Shown here: positions 14,575-26,902 of the stretch, one piece after another
Position numbering within the stretch: position 1 is the first letter of the stretch
Layout: the number at the start of each line of letters is the position of its first letter
Origin: Holothuria scabra
Taxonomy: Eukaryota > Echinodermata > Holothuroidea > Aspidochirotida > Holothuriidae
Length of the DNA: 64,000 nucleotides
NCBI GenBank assembly: GCA_037179385.1
Contig: CM074179.1
Coordinates: 73,088,719-73,152,718 of the forward strand
Reading direction: 5' to 3'
Notes under the pieces: generated by a model
The model's database searches: none
Told to the model about the DNA's origin: nothing
Seen by the model: the letters and a program-made list of their open reading frames with translations, nothing else
Program-made: the position numbers and the translations under genes

Positions 14575-14832
14575 TCAACACTTTACCGTTGTGCTCCAAT
14601 CGGGGCATATTTGCGCGCCTCGGAAGTGGGCGGAAAAGCGGACGTAGCACGCCCGCATCGGCTTCCGTAGGTTATTGACCCCGTGACCTTAAACTATTGT
14701 CCCTCTCGTTGTTGTTGCCGAATTTTCGGGTAGCTACTCGCAGTTTCGAGCTGCGCGTGAAACACTAAAGATGGGTGACAGCGGCGCTCTCCGCATGAGT
14801 CCAAAAGGACCCAAACAACGGTAAAGGGTTAA
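14575..14832 (+). mobile_element. MITE-A copy 2 (piggyBac-like)
   Basis: A 258-bp element running from a diverged TCAACACTTTACCGTTGT to ACAACGGTAAAGGGTTAA. The interior matches the copy at 17189 almost throughout and the complement of the copy at 2418. It lies inside the intron between EGF exons 12 and 11. Confidence 0.85.
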
Positions 14833-15475
14833 CTTCTATTTCGAACTGATTTCATGCACTGTTGATAATGAGAACGTTTCCCATACGTTATAGCTAATGT
14901 AACATTATCGACAGTGTGTCGAAACGGTTCGCAATCGGAGTTATAGCATGGGGTTGCTGTGACATCAAAGGAAATCCGGCATACGTTTTTACTTAATTTT
15001 AATATGTTCACATTAAGTACGTAGCTAGGATGTTTTTAAGGGGTGATACGATGACGCTCGCAGTCCAAGTGAAGAGTCTAAAATGGACATGTCCTTTTTC
15101 TTTGGAAAGAATTTGCTTGCGGATGGTTGGCTATAGATGCAAAATGGTTCTTCAACGGCGCCACCACTTCCCTTCTCTCTTATCTCTTCTTTCTCTCCTT
15201 TCTTTTTTCATTTTTCCTCTTTTCCCTCATTATTTTGAAGGAGGAGGGTGATCCCATGACCCAAAGAGGCACACCGTTGATTCCTTTGAAAGTGGTTAGA
15301 AACTTAGTCATAAAACCTGTCTTCTGACCAACCTCCCGACCCGACCGACCGTCCGATCATCCTACTATAACTTACTCGTTAACCAACCATTGAAACTGAC
15401 TACTTTTACGGTATTTGGAGTAAATGAAGTCGATATATATGGAAACAATGCACATGTAATGATAAATAGGCTCAC

Positions 15476-15613
15476 ATTCACTGCAGGTTTCCCCTCCAAA
15501 ACCAGGAGCACACAAGCAGGTATCCGGTTCTTGGTTTAGTACTCCACCATTCAGACAAGGCGCCGCAGAGTTCATATTGCAGGCTGGTTTTCCCAGTTTA
15601 TTCCGTGGACAGG
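15476..15613 (-). CDS. Tie-like CUB/Ig/EGF protein, exon 11: EGF-like 1
   Basis: The acceptor CAACAG stands above 15613 and the donor GTGAGC below 15476, phase 1 on both sides, 138 bp. Following the split Ala codon it encodes CPRNKLGKPACNMNSAAPC, then LNGGVLNQEPDTCLC and APGFGGETC, a standard six-cysteine EGF. It joins directly to the Ig-like exon 10, as in Tie receptors where the EGF cluster follows the second Ig domain. A 32-codon readthrough past the donor soon meets a stop, which supports the splice. Confidence 0.86.
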
Positions 15614-16021
15614 CTGTTGAAGACCAAAGAGATTAAAACTTAGTTATTTCTTTTGTTTGGGAAAAATAGCCTAACTTGTGTAATTATGATGGAATGACGG
15701 ATGTGAGTGCTACTCGAATAACTGTATTATTATATTATTGAACGTTCGGTTTAAGGAAAGAAGGTCGAAATCAATATCGTTTTATTTTTCAAATCATAAA
15801 TTAGGCACCGAATGATGCAAGTATAAAACATTCATTATTTGGGTTATAACTCATGACTTCCTACCCGCTAAAAGAGAGTGCACCCACAGTATGACTGGAT
15901 TTCACCCGGAATGAATTGAAAATTTACTCCAGACAGAAAGAGCAAGAAACATTCACGCAAATTGAAACATCTCCATCAAGGGAGCAAATTCTCACTTTTC
16001 TCCTGCTAAAAAATTTAGTAC

Positions 16022-16264
16022 CTTGTACGATGACACGAATAATTGCATGTTGTCCAAGCGTTCGATGCCTCTTACGATAACACTCATAAACGCCAGCTTG
16101 CCATTCCTGCACATTTTCAATCAAAACGGACCTTCTACCCTTCCATTTGGGAACCGTTTTACCATTCCGACGCCATCTTAAGAAACGCTGGTTTGGTTTT
16201 TCAACTGAAAGACGGATATCTTCACCACGATACGTAGTCACGGTTGCCTTGGAGAATGAGAGTC
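16022..16264 (-). CDS. Tie-like CUB/Ig/EGF protein, exon 10: Ig-like domain
   Basis: The acceptor AATCAG stands above 16264 and the donor GTACTA below 16022, phase 1 to phase 1, 81 residues. It shows Ig-strand hallmarks: TVTTYRGEDIRLSV (strands A'-B), RFLRWRRNGK (the strand C Trp) and a QAGVYECY block for strand F. The usual strand-B cysteine is absent, so the canonical disulphide cannot form here. The order 'ATVT..RGEDIRLSV..AGVYEC' followed immediately by EGF repeats resembles the second Ig of Tie receptors. It is likely extracellular and possibly ligand-binding, by family analogy only. Confidence 0.8.
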
Positions 16265-16344
16265 CTGATTAGTTGAGACAAAAAAAAATGTCATATTGGC
16301 AGGCAGACTATTTTCCGAAAATTTATTGATACGCCTACAATAGC

Positions 16345-16695
16345 GAAATTAAAGGTGTACCTCAAGTCTAAAATTTCAAAAATATATACTAAAGACCATG
16401 AAAAAAGAATTCAAATAGTCTACCTCTTGTAGCCATAGGTTATTCCTGAGCTGAAATATAGCATTTTGACGTTGTTTCACTCCATTTAAAGTGATACATT
16501 GTGCAATGTGATGTCATTGTCGTACTACTCAAATAACAGTTTTTTGTGTTTTTTTGTTTTTTGTTTTTCTGAAAGTTATTGGACCTTGTACAGAGATGTG
16601 GTAGCTTTTTCTCTATCTCTCTGGGGATGATGTAATTACTCCCCCTCCTCTGTACATTAAATATACTATTTTGTGTTATGTGATGAAATTTCAAC
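16345..16695. repeat. Dispersed repeat D, copy 2
   Basis: Similar in order and orientation to 8205-8525, including a CATTTAAAGTG/GATGTCATTG core and a poly-T/G rich middle. It lies in the intron just before Ig exon 10. Confidence 0.5.
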
Positions 16696-17188
16696 ATTTA
16701 ATAACATGTCAACAATAAGGCAAGCTATGGCAAGGAATGAGTGAGGTGAGGTTAGGTTGGATGCAGTTTTGGTTTCCAGCTTCAAACCTTATGGTTCAAG
16801 TCGGGCTGGCCATGGCCTTTTTGCCAGTTACGATTCATTGGCTTGTTAGCCCTACTCAAGGACTTCTTATACATGGACAGAGCATACTGCACGGTAGATT
16901 GTCGCTACCGTACGTTTCAGAAAAAGCGCACCAAGATGACTGTCTGTTATGGGTTTGTGAAAGTTTGGACTTGCTCAAGTATATCCCCATATTTTGCAAG
17001 AAAGTTGAAACATTTTTGACAAATGGCGAGGTAAAGTCAAAATTACTTCACGTATTGCAGAAATATGATATTTTTTTTTACTCACTCAATGAAGATACTA
17101 CTTTATAAAAAAGATATTAACAATAAACCCAAAAGTCACAGCAGAAGAAAAACATAAAGGAAGGAGGACATTATCCCTAACTACAGTC

Positions 17189-17447
17189 TTAACCCTTTAC
17201 CGTTGTGCTCCGATCGGGGCATATTTGCTCGCCTCGGGAGTGGGCGGAAAAGCGCAAGTAGCACGCCCCGCATCGGCTTCCGTAGGTCATTGACCCCGTG
17301 ACCTTAAACTATTGTCTCTCTCGTTGTTGTGGCCGAATTTTCGGGTAGCTACTCGCAGTTTCGAGCTCCGCGTGAAGCAGTAAAGATGGGTGACAGCCGA
17401 GCTCTCCCCTTGGGCCCAAAAGGACCCAAACAACGGCAAAGGGTCAA
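17189..17447 (+). mobile_element. MITE-A copy 3 (piggyBac-like)
   Basis: A 259-bp element with TTAACCCTTTACCGTTGT at the left end and a slightly mutated complement (ACAACGGCAAAGGGTCAA) at the right. Same orientation as the copy at 14575. Intronic. Confidence 0.87.
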
Positions 17448-18119
17448 TAGATCATACCATGGCAGTCAAACTTTATTCCATCCCTCATTCATATTTTGAT
17501 TAAAAGCAATTTTTTTGTATAAGGAAGTAATCTTTCAAAAATACACGCAGACCGTGAACAGAAGGAGGAGACTTTGCTACCTTACTTTTTAAAATATAAA
17601 ACTTAACTAGAATAATAATTAAACATTTGATCACGGTTGCAGCCTAATATTAACAGAATAGTTCTATATCTGCATTTACCAAATGGGAGCGGAGAAACTC
17701 CCATAAAAAACGGACATATGGACAATACACAAAAGATTGTACTATGGTATCTAAGGTGTCATGGCATAAACTACATTGATTAGATTCTACTGCGGATATA
17801 TTATGGAGGTAGACATTTGTAGGAACAAAACGGTGAATAAATCTATGCTAGAACCACCTTATCTTTATATCATTGGTACATCAAAAGGGAATAGAGCAGT
17901 ACAGTGACCACATTTCATTTGAAATATTTTCATCCAACTTTTCACGCCACTTAAGAAGGGACTTATTTGTCACTGCTGAAGCTGGGGCTAATAATTAATT
18001 GTTAACAGCCTTACAGCTGAATTTACTCATGGAACTTATTAAACAATAAAAATTATTAACAGCAATATGGTATTGTTTCCTATTCAAGTTTAACTTTTGT
18101 CTGAAATATAACAGAGTCG

Positions 18120-18360
18120 TCGTCAAGTCGGACCTTTATACCTTCACGGCGGTCATCTTGGTGCCCCCTTTTTTGTCTCAATCGGTGCCGACCATCTAGG
18201 ATAGGACATTACAAGTTACATGCTCTGTCCATGTATATAAGTCCGTGGTCCTACTCCATTGCTTATACTGAACACCAAGCACAATGGCGGTAGGTTCTGT
18301 TCATTAAGTCACCGGTGTGACCCGGCTAGTACTACCGACCTCTAAATATATCTTTGTAGA
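18120..18360 (-). repeat. SINE-like repeat, copy 2
   Basis: Shares the block around CCAAGCACAATGG and GGTNTGACCCG with 11700-11790 in the same order. The tRNA-like head is not clearly preserved. Confidence 0.4.
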
Positions 18361-18472
18361 ATTCTAGACTAGAGGTACACTACACTAGATGGTCGGTTGT
18401 ATTCTTAGGTTAGTGGCTGGTAACATTCTGCAGAACACTAAGGTTTTCATCAACTAATTTTTATACTGGTCC

Positions 18473-18560
18473 GGTGGCAGAGTGGTTAGAGGTGGAGTAA
18501 TTATTTGAAGCGATGTAGTTTAGAGACCGGGAAGTCGGTAGTTTAACTCCTTTCTGTGTC
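18473..18560 (+). repeat. tRNA-like (Pol III box A/B) relic
   Basis: GGTGGCAGAGTGGTTAGAG near 18474 fits a box A, and GTCGGTAGTTTAACTCC near 18533 is a degenerate box B about 60 bp downstream. The intervening arms do not fold into a proper cloverleaf by eye. It is more likely a tRNA-derived SINE head than a tRNA gene. Confidence 0.4.
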
Positions 18561-18839
18561 ACAATTAAGAGGGTTTTGCATCCAAGAGCAGTTAAAGATT
18601 CTTTTCACCTAATCTGAAGACACCGAATTTGATCTAAATTGTTCAACTGGTTAGAAGTCGTACTTCATAATCCACAGGCACAGCCGTTTCTTCTTCTTTA
18701 GTATACTGGTTCTTCTGCTTCTCCATAACCACACCTAACTGTTTTGCCTATTCCTCAATATAGTCTAGTTTAGTTTGTTATACGTGATTTTACGGCTATG
18801 CTTCTAACAACTTGCTTAAGTCGGGTCGGTCACGTCCTT

Positions 18840-18960
18840 TTTTTCACTGGTGACTCAGAGGCTTGTTTTGACTATTCCATTATTTAGGCTGAGCACAAAC
18901 TTGTAAAATGGCAAGTCTTCGGTATGACCGGCAAAGAGTCAACCTCCACCCCTTCCACCT
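18840..18960 (-). repeat. SINE-like repeat, weak copy 3
   Basis: Has the same ordered words (TTAGGCTGAGCACAA.., AAGTCTTCGGTATGACC) as the copies at 11.7 and 18.2 kb but is strongly diverged. Confidence 0.3.
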
Positions 18961-19454
18961 GAACGTCGGAAGTTCCAGCCAATCAGGAAATCCACCATGA
19001 AAGCGATCAATATAGGATTGCTAATATATATAGAGTGTTTTAACGAGACGTTAAAATTGGGACACCCCCCCCCCCCCCCGCCTGGCAAGAAACAACACTG
19101 TATTAATGCAACACTCACATGTGGGTTGTCAGCTGCTTTTTAGCTAACTACATAAGTAAATGACTTTGCCCGTCAAAACGGGTGGGGCTTGTGACGTAGG
19201 TAAAAACCCCTCCTACCAAAAGAATATCCTTCACTTTCATTCTTAGGCCTACTATCTACCTTAACGTAAAGTAGTGAAATCCACTCTTTTTAGATTGACC
19301 ACAGTCGCTATCCCTTTACAAAGTGCAATCTTCTCAAGTTCCACACTGATCGGAGTGGTAATTTACTATAAATGTGTGCCAGTGTCCCTTGATGAGGGAG
19401 TGGAATGTCACTCACAAATTAAGGATCTTCATTGTAGTCAATTCATTTCAGTTC

Positions 19455-19499
19455 AGAGTGTGTAAGAGTGTGTGTGTGTGTGTGAGGGGGGGGGGGAGA
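19455..19499. repeat. (GT)n plus G10 low-complexity tract
   Basis: An alternating GT tract followed by a run of about ten G, 30 bp beyond the donor of exon 9 in gene order. Confidence 0.85.
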
Positions 19500-19528
19500 G
19501 CTAAACGTTGCAAAACATATTAACATAC

Positions 19529-19843
19529 TTCCTCTCCAAAGCACGACCGTTGCCACTGTAATGGCTTCGTAATTCGACGAGGGACTTATTTCATGGTTAA
19601 AAACTCCTATACGTTCTTGTCGCTTAGTCCTGTCTCTCGGAATCCTTATGATCGTAGTCGAGTTGTCAACTGTTTTTATTTCCGTGCGCCTTGGAATCTT
19701 GGAACCAGTGCCAGTGGATCTGGCGCGAGAAAAGGAGGGTGAAAATTCTGATGGGAAGTTCTGAATCATCGTGAGATCACCGCCTCTACCAAGATATATG
19801 GCAGCTGGGTAAACAAGGACGTATGCACTGAACTCTGCGTCAC
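19529..19843 (-). CDS. Tie-like CUB/Ig/EGF protein, exon 9: linker / N-terminal Ig-like region
   Basis: The acceptor TTTTAG stands above 19843 and the donor GTATGT below 19529, phase 1 to phase 1, 105 residues. It begins GDAEFSAYVLVYPAAIYLG and includes a basic, protease-like linker (RTKRQER) and a SPSSNYEAITVATVVLWRG end. It has no clear Cys pair. It occupies the position of the first Ig and inter-Ig segment of Tie receptors, but homology there is weak and this part is inferred from position. The RTKR block could be a furin-type site. An adjacent foldback arm begins only 43 bp before the acceptor. Confidence 0.75.
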
Positions 19844-19885
19844 CTAAAACGTATAAGAAGATAAGTATAATTTATCGTCCGTTAG

Positions 19886-22754
19886 TAAAGTACTACTATC
19901 GACTCATTGTGACCTTACTTGTATAGAAGGCTTTCACGTGACGTCGAAGTAATGCGATCTAACCAGCTGGTTTTGGAGGGACGTTCCCAGATTTTTGTCT
20001 TCTGATTGCGATTACTCAACCGTTGAAGCAGCCACGGACATGAAATTTGCAGCGAACGTGGGGAAAATAGCGGAAATTACACCACTCAATTTGTGTGTCG
20101 ATCGATGGGTGTACGGAGTCGCTAGAGCTTATTTTACAATATTTGGACATAAAACCCACCTCCGTCTAGGGATTTTGTTTCGATGGATTTCTTTTTTCAA
20201 ATTGATCAAAACTAATGGTCGATATCAGGTCAAAAGATGTTTTTTTTTTGGGGGGGGGGGGCGACAAAAAAATTTGGGAACGCCCCTCCGAACTTCCGAA
20301 GACAGCTGTTAAGATAGCATTACTTCGAGTCTTCGTCGAATTCTTCAGCAGCGTTTTGTGCAAAAGTAACACGTGGGTCTTTAGGGGCTTCTTAGGTACA
20401 GGTAAAAATGCGTACGACACTGCATTTTGCATGTGCAAAGGAGAGAGAATTGTGTCGTCTATGAAAGACCTCTATAGCCTTTACGTCACAATGAGGTAAA
20501 AAATAATACCAAAAATACAACACTTGAACTTCGTTGTAAATGCCATATCCGATAAGATACCTTTTGTTGGCGTTTAACGTATACTTTTCAAGGCTTTTTG
20601 GATGGGGTGTCGCATTTGTCCGCTCAGCTCTTATTATTACGCCATTGTGGGTTTGAAATCACATTAAAGACGCGGCACCTTTCAATTCACTTCTTAAGTA
20701 CAAAATCATTTAAGCCAGGGTGACGACCATGTTTGCAGTAACGCAATATTAATCTTTGGTTAATGGAAATGAGCATGTGAAGCCCCTGCCCAAATACTTA
20801 GAACTTACCAATTGCAAGAATCTGGCTATGGTTGGTCAATGTCAATGTTCGTTAGCAGCATGGAACCTATTTTACTGATTCTTTTTTTCTTTTCCTTTTT
20901 TGTGAATTTTGATGCAACCTTTGCCATACGGGTGACCCGACATTCCACAAACTTCAATGCAGGTTTCGTGTAAGAATGTAAATCATATACGTCCTCCCCG
21001 GTTCTTTGACGCAACGTCTGCAAAAGAACGTCACAACTAGGAGAAACGTACATGACACACATTTCCCTCACTGCTGTCGGGGTCAAAGGGTGCATCGTAC
21101 AATTGATAAATGCATTAGCTCCATGATCAAAATAATATATTGGCTGAGTGAGACTCAGAACTCTTTAATTCATTCATTAACCTCATGATCAAATACAACT
21201 GTCTTTGCGTGGTCGACAAAAAATTACACCCTGAAACTGTTGGGAAAAAACTTTTGGGCAAAATTCAAAGTGCTCAACATGGGCAAAAAAGAAGTGGGTT
21301 TACAAACAATCTACCCATATTTGTTGGATAAGTTGAGGTTGGGCAAAATTAAAGTGTTGGTAAAAGGTTTGTCACTTTTTAAAGTGACCAACATTTGGGC
21401 CAAATGTAACTGACCAATCAGATGATTATTGAAAGTTAAGTTTTACAGATAATTATTTTAATAAAAGTGGTTAATTGAGAACTAATGGTGAATACGATTG
21501 GATTCGGTAAACAAAAAGCTGGCGGAAGAATAGCAGTAAAATCATGGACGAAATTACTTAAAGAGCAATGGTCGTACAGAAAAAGAAGTTTTTACTACTA
21601 CGTAATCAATGGGAGAAGAAATACAAAGTTCACGATTGAGTTTGTTATTTCAAACTACATACTTTACTGTTTAGTTACCAAGTGCATCTTCGCTGGTGCT
21701 CCCAACCACTCTTGGAGGGCAAACGGTGTAAGTTTTAGGGTACTTTGTGAGATCTCCTTCTTGCCCAAATTATATATAATTACATATCAGGTTATACTGA
21801 AATCCAAACAGGCACCGAATAGTAAACCTGTTGGGCAACGTGTTTGCGCAGTTTTGAAACATTAGTTGAACAAAATTAGTTGGGTAAAATGATTGGGTAA
21901 CTTCTTTTGCACAACTAATGAGTAAAACACTTAACCAATTGAGATGGCCTCTTTTTAACCGAATTTAGGTGAGGGGCATACGAAACCAACGATTGGATTT
22001 TTTTTTTTTTTTGCCAATTTTGGGTAATCATTTTTAAGAGAGTACTTTTGATGTGTAAGCAAAATCCCTAGACGGAGATGGGTTTTATGTCCAAATATTG
22101 TAAAATAAGCTTTAACGACTCCGTACACCCATCGATCGACACACAAATCAAGTGGTGTAATTTGCACTATTTTCCCCACGTCCTCTTCAAATTTCATGTC
22201 CGAGGCTGCTACAACGCTTGAGTAATCCATGTCAGAAAAAATACCCTTAGAGCAATCTCGTCAGGAACTGTTCTCAGTACTAATTATATGCCCATTTAAG
22301 CATTTGAAAATGACCATGAAGGTTGAAATTTGATTGAACCTTATCTCAGAATAACTTAAAGGGGATGTAGCCCTTTCAGTGCACTTTAAGTAATTTGATT
22401 CCCTTTTTGCCAGCACTTATTTCAGGATTTGTTGAAAGTTGTTATTTGAACCCCAAAGTTGTTCTGCTTCTATTGTACCAGAATGGTAATCAAATCTGTT
22501 GCTCATTAAAGCAGTTAATAGGAGTAATGAACCAGTGGTCGGGTGCTATACTCGGGAACAGCAGTTTTTCCTTAAAAACTGTGGTAGCTATGACGGATTT
22601 CCTTAAAGGCTAATATCCCGTAATGCGCAATTGGAAGACGAAAATCTGGGAACGTCCCTCCAAAACCAGCTGGTTAGATCGCATTACTTCGACCTCATCT
22701 GAAAGCCTTCTATACAAGTAAGGTCACAATGAGTCGATAGTAGTACTTTATGAT
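19886..22754. mobile_element. Large foldback element with ~300-bp inverted arms
   Basis: The left arm at 19886-20181 is the inverted complement of the right arm at 22754-22060. Both start at AAAGTACTACTATCGACTC and end at CTAGGGATTTTG. The right arm is split by about 400 bp of unrelated sequence (22226-22624). Each arm contains a matching open frame with the conserved blocks LCVDRWVYG and AYFTIFGHKTHLRLGIL, in opposite directions. The 1.9-kb interior has a G11 run, the GGGCAA word repeat and no recognisable transposase. It is likely a non-autonomous long-TIR DNA transposon or a decayed autonomous one. Confidence 0.7.
21230..21450. repeat. Word repeat built on TTGGGCAAA / CCCAAC
   Basis: TTGGGCAAA, GGGTTTAC, TTGGTAAAAGG and CAAC-type words recur in both orientations. 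The pattern resumes at 21860-21950 (TTGGGTAAAATGATTGGGTA), so two word-rich flanks enclose about 400 bp of different sequence. It sits inside the foldback element. Confidence 0.45.
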
Positions 22755-23899
22755 ACAAAAAGAGTCAATGATGACAGAAGAAAAGTTTGTACTGCAGCGC
22801 AGGTCATGACCGATGCTGACATAACTGTGGTACAGGGATTTGCAAGGCAATTTTCACTTTTGTTTCGAAAACGAAATTGAAGAAAAGGAAACGTTGTTTT
22901 AAAAAGGGACGACTTCAGAGAATATTTCATTAATATAGAGATGAGACTGAGAATAAAGGGCAAGAGCAGTCAACCCAAAATATTTTCAAGTAAGGGCTAC
23001 ATGTCACCAATTTCTTATTTTCCTTCAAAGTATTTTAGGGCTTCAATATTGTATATTTACACTAAAGCCAATCAGTTTCTCCTAACATTGTAACAAGATT
23101 CCAAGGGCTAATTATGAAACACGAAAGCCTACTACACTACTTCAATTCGGGGTGAATTTATCTCCGGTTTAAAGTCGAGGAATCTTAATTCCAGCTAAAG
23201 CTGTGTTAAAGTAGCAGTTACGCTACACATTGCACTGTACAGCGACATTTTGTATTGCCGCTTGCTGTGTGCTATTGCAAGTAGAATTGTTCATGCACCT
23301 TTGATACTTTTTACTCCCTTTTCACATACTTCTTACAGGCGGTAATTTGTGTAATCACCAAACATTATTATTAGACGCACTTTCTAAACATGTACATTCA
23401 CTAAATAAGAGGGTTCATTCACTCCAAGAACAGTGAAAGTCAATCCAAGAAGAGTGGAAGTAGCCAAAGTGCATCATGTCCGTCAGAGTTGTGACGCAAG
23501 ATGTGTCAAAATTCTTTAAATGTTGTATCGAAGCCACCTAACTGGTGCGGCATTGGTGGATCATACTCTATACATGAGCTAACAATATGCCAATTTTGTT
23601 GCTAGGGAGGGTCATGCCACACATGGCTAATGTAATCATTTGCCCTTGCTATCTTCATTTCAAGGACAATTCTAATATATGTATGTCCTTAGGGTTTTAT
23701 TTGAAATTCTAATTACTGTCCTAAAAGTCATCAGTATCGTAAGTGAACCATAAACTACCTGATTTGTAATTGATATAACGTGACGAAAATGTCGATAGTG
23801 TGCAACACTTCACATCATTATTCAGTGCAAGAGTTGTTCCAGAAACACTTTTAACTTTTTGAAGTGAGGAGTGTAAAAGAGATACTGACATAATTCTAA

Positions 23900-26460
23900 C
23901 TAAGTTTTACTTGGGAAAGACGTAGTGAGGTTTTCAAGATACGAGCAGGTAGGTAAAGTTGTCATACTTTCAAAAAATAGTGAACTTGAAGCAAGCACAA
24001 AGGACATCATATCCTTACATTAAAAGACAGTCCCATCCTTTAGAACTTCAAGGTCAAAATAACAGTCTCTAAAAACAAAGGGACACAAAGCATTTCTTGT
24101 CAATGTGAGGAAGACAGTCAAATCGGAGCGCCACCACTGGTTGGCGCGGAGCGTCCAGAAAATTGGAAAATTCGTACCTCACAGACAGTTGAAAATAACA
24201 TTTCCCAGGATTACAAAGGGGATCCAGGCAGTCGATATTTTAAGTTTCAACTGCACATAAACGTCCACTCAAAACTAAAACTCAGCCAGAAAGACTAAGC
24301 GGAGCGCCACCATTGGTTGGCGCGAAGCGTACAGAAAATTCTGAAATATCCGACCACTCAGAGAGTTGAAAATGACAAATCCCAGGACTATATATTTTTT
24401 TTTTGCAAAAAATGTTTACTTAAAACTTTTATTCTGTTATGAAGCGGTATAAGTGGTGCATCACCATAAGTTGGGGTGAAGCGTACAGGAAATTTTGAAA
24501 AATCTGACCCTTCAGACAGTCAAAGATGTCATTTCGTAAGCTTATAGAAGGTATAAGCAGTCACTATTTCGAGGTTTCGTTTTCAAAACCTTTTCACTTG
24601 AAATTAAGTTCTGCTGGGAAGACTATTTACGCGGAGGGCCACCACTTGTTGGCGCGGGGAGGACAGAAAATTTTGAAAAATCGGGCCCCTGAAACAGTCG
24701 AAACTGAATTTTCCCAGGATTATAGGGGGATTTCAGCAGTAACTATTTGATCAGAAAATTACGTGATAAAATGTATCACTACCAATCGATGAAATGGTCC
24801 CTCATATTTTCGTTGAAAACCATAAAACGTGATTGAATTTTCTCTATTGTGAATCTTGGCTAAATTCAATATATTGATACAATTGTGTGACTGCCCGAAC
24901 TTGATTTTATTTTTGAAAAAGTATAACACTACAAGGTGTATTTAAATGAATTTTCAAGCAGACTAATGGGAAAGACATTCTCACACTGCATCATTAAACT
25001 ATCGAAAAACGAATTACCCAATTGCCATAACCATTGCCCGTATTCGGCTCTAGAGCAGGAAAGAGGGCAAACTTTTGGACACCCGAACAACCTCCAGTCC
25101 GTCCATTGAATTAATATGGCAATTGAAAACTTCACAACATTTTTTTAAACTTTGCCCGAATATTTGACCATTTCGGGAACTTTTTGAAAGAGTGTGGAGA
25201 TGATGAAAACTTTTTCATATCTTGGCCAAGTGGGTCGCAGATCTTTATTATTTTTCATGAAAATTTTACGTAAAATATAGCATTCTCTGTTTTTCGGCAA
25301 AGATTTGAAGCTATTAAATAATCGGTCATTTCGGGTATTATGTGACACAAGATTTTAAAACAGGTTCAAGAATGATTGTTTCTTATAAGCCACAGGCTTC
25401 CCAAATTTATAGCGATTTTTTATCTGTTTGATTTTTCTTAACTATGTGTTGCCATTACTATGTTACTTTTTCATTTTCGGGCAAATGCTCGATAGTATTT
25501 TGTATATTCGACAATTTCGGGAATTGTGTTGTAATTACCTGTTAAGTAAAAGTCACGAATAATACCCTTTTGCGCTGCCCGAAGGTGTAGCAATTTTTTT
25601 GAAACCATGACTTGGTTTTCACGAAAATGTTACTGCGACTATATGACGTTTCTTTCCTTTTTCGGGCATATCTTTTTTACGTTTTCGGCTATATATAGGA
25701 ATTTTCTGAAAAATCACCGTATTTTTTTCAAAATGTAAAGGCTGTTTGAATTCTTCCCAAAATTCTGAACGAACTTTTCCAAAATTCGTGCTCGAATTTA
25801 GATTTCGTGGAAATTTTAGGCAGTCGTCCCCCTGCCCCGTCTCGTACGCCACTGAGGTAATAATGGAAAGGTTGCCACCCTCGAGACTGCATTGACACAA
25901 TATTGGGTTGGTAGTTGCACTGGCCAATGACTGGCAGCAACGGCCGTGCAAAGTGCAAATCCCTTCCAACCATATTTGACTCAAATATTCTACCCACCAC
26001 ACCAAGAATGATTTTGGAAAAAAAATTGTGCATCCCCAGGAATTAAAAAAAAGAAACCCTACAGGAGAGAGAAACAGGCCATGTGCTGGGAGAGGACTTT
26101 AAACCACACCAAGGTAGGCAAGTTCAGCCACTCTAAATCTGCCAGAAAATTATTGATCCAGAAACCTCGCGAATAAAAAGTCAAGAGTTTCGGAAGATAT
26201 GAAGCTTGTCACAGTCTACCTAAATTTACTCCGAAATTCAGAGTGGGCCACAATTGCAGAATACTCTGCAACTGCTTGGATCTTGGATCTTGTATCTTTG
26301 TCATACTAGCCGGGTAGCCCGGATTAAATATTATCAATGGCCAGCATGAAAATGATTTTTTGCCCAGATCGCCAATGGTGTGGGGGCTGCTTGGGGATGG
26401 CCGATTCAGTGAAGGGGTGGGTTCCGGTCCCAAGCCCGCCGTAGCTACGCCACTGTTTGA
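23900..26460 (+). mobile_element. Dispersed repeat R, copy 1, with internal tandem units
   Basis: Colinear in inverse orientation with 50150-52990. The first part (24120-24760) holds four diverged units of about 170 bp, each with GAGCGCCACCACTGGTTGGC followed by GCGCGGAGCGT-CAGAAAATT, a CAGACAGT(T/C)GAAA box and TTTCCCAGGATTA. The rest (24800-26460) matches 50150-51950 step by step, for example 'ggctctagagcaggaaag' and 'gactgcattgacacaatat'. There is no long frame. Its terminal inverted repeats were not identified, unlike the copy at 50 kb. Confidence 0.75.
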
Positions 26461-26519
26461 ATTATAAGGATTTAGGTTCTTTTACAAATAGTCATATGGT
26501 TTGTTCAATGCTCAAATTA

Positions 26520-26640
26520 ACGTCATGTTCCAAAATCTACCGGGGCTTCGCCATTGGACACTTGAACGCTTATGGACCCCACAAGGGGCCCTAAGGTAAC
26601 CCCCTGGACCTCACGTCGATAGGATGAGCACTTCTTGCTC
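26520..26640 (+). repeat. Short segment similar to 52955-53060
   Basis: Words such as ACCCCAC(A/C)AGGGG, AAG.GGCCCCCTGGACC and GATGAG/GATGGAG occur in the same order and orientation as near the right end of the 50-kb element. It is probably the terminal part of the same repeat family, rearranged. Confidence 0.4.
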
Positions 26641-26902
26641 TCTCGGGGCCTGATAGCCTTTCAGTGGGTTGGTAAGACACTTAAATGATGCATAACGTTA
26701 TATGTAAGCGAAAACAAGGGAAAGCAACTGATGTGCAAAGTTCTGTTGGTTCACATCCTAACGCGTGGTCCACGATTCTGTTTGGCAAAGAATTACCGAA
26801 CTCACTAATGTGAGATGCATTGTTATCATGTATTTGTATACGATTTAGCAAGTAAAAAGATGATTTTTCAGTAAAGAATTACAAATCTCTCTTACTGCTT
26901 AC

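Noticed and set aside
15030..15251. Plus-strand frames with a Ser/Leu/Phe-rich hydrophobic end
   Set aside because: They come from a CT-rich low-complexity stretch (TTCTCTCTTATCTC type) and have no motif.
24929..26033. Several minus-strand frames of 70-130 codons in repeat R
   Set aside because: The corresponding frames in the inverted copy at 50-52 kb are not preserved, so they are not coding.
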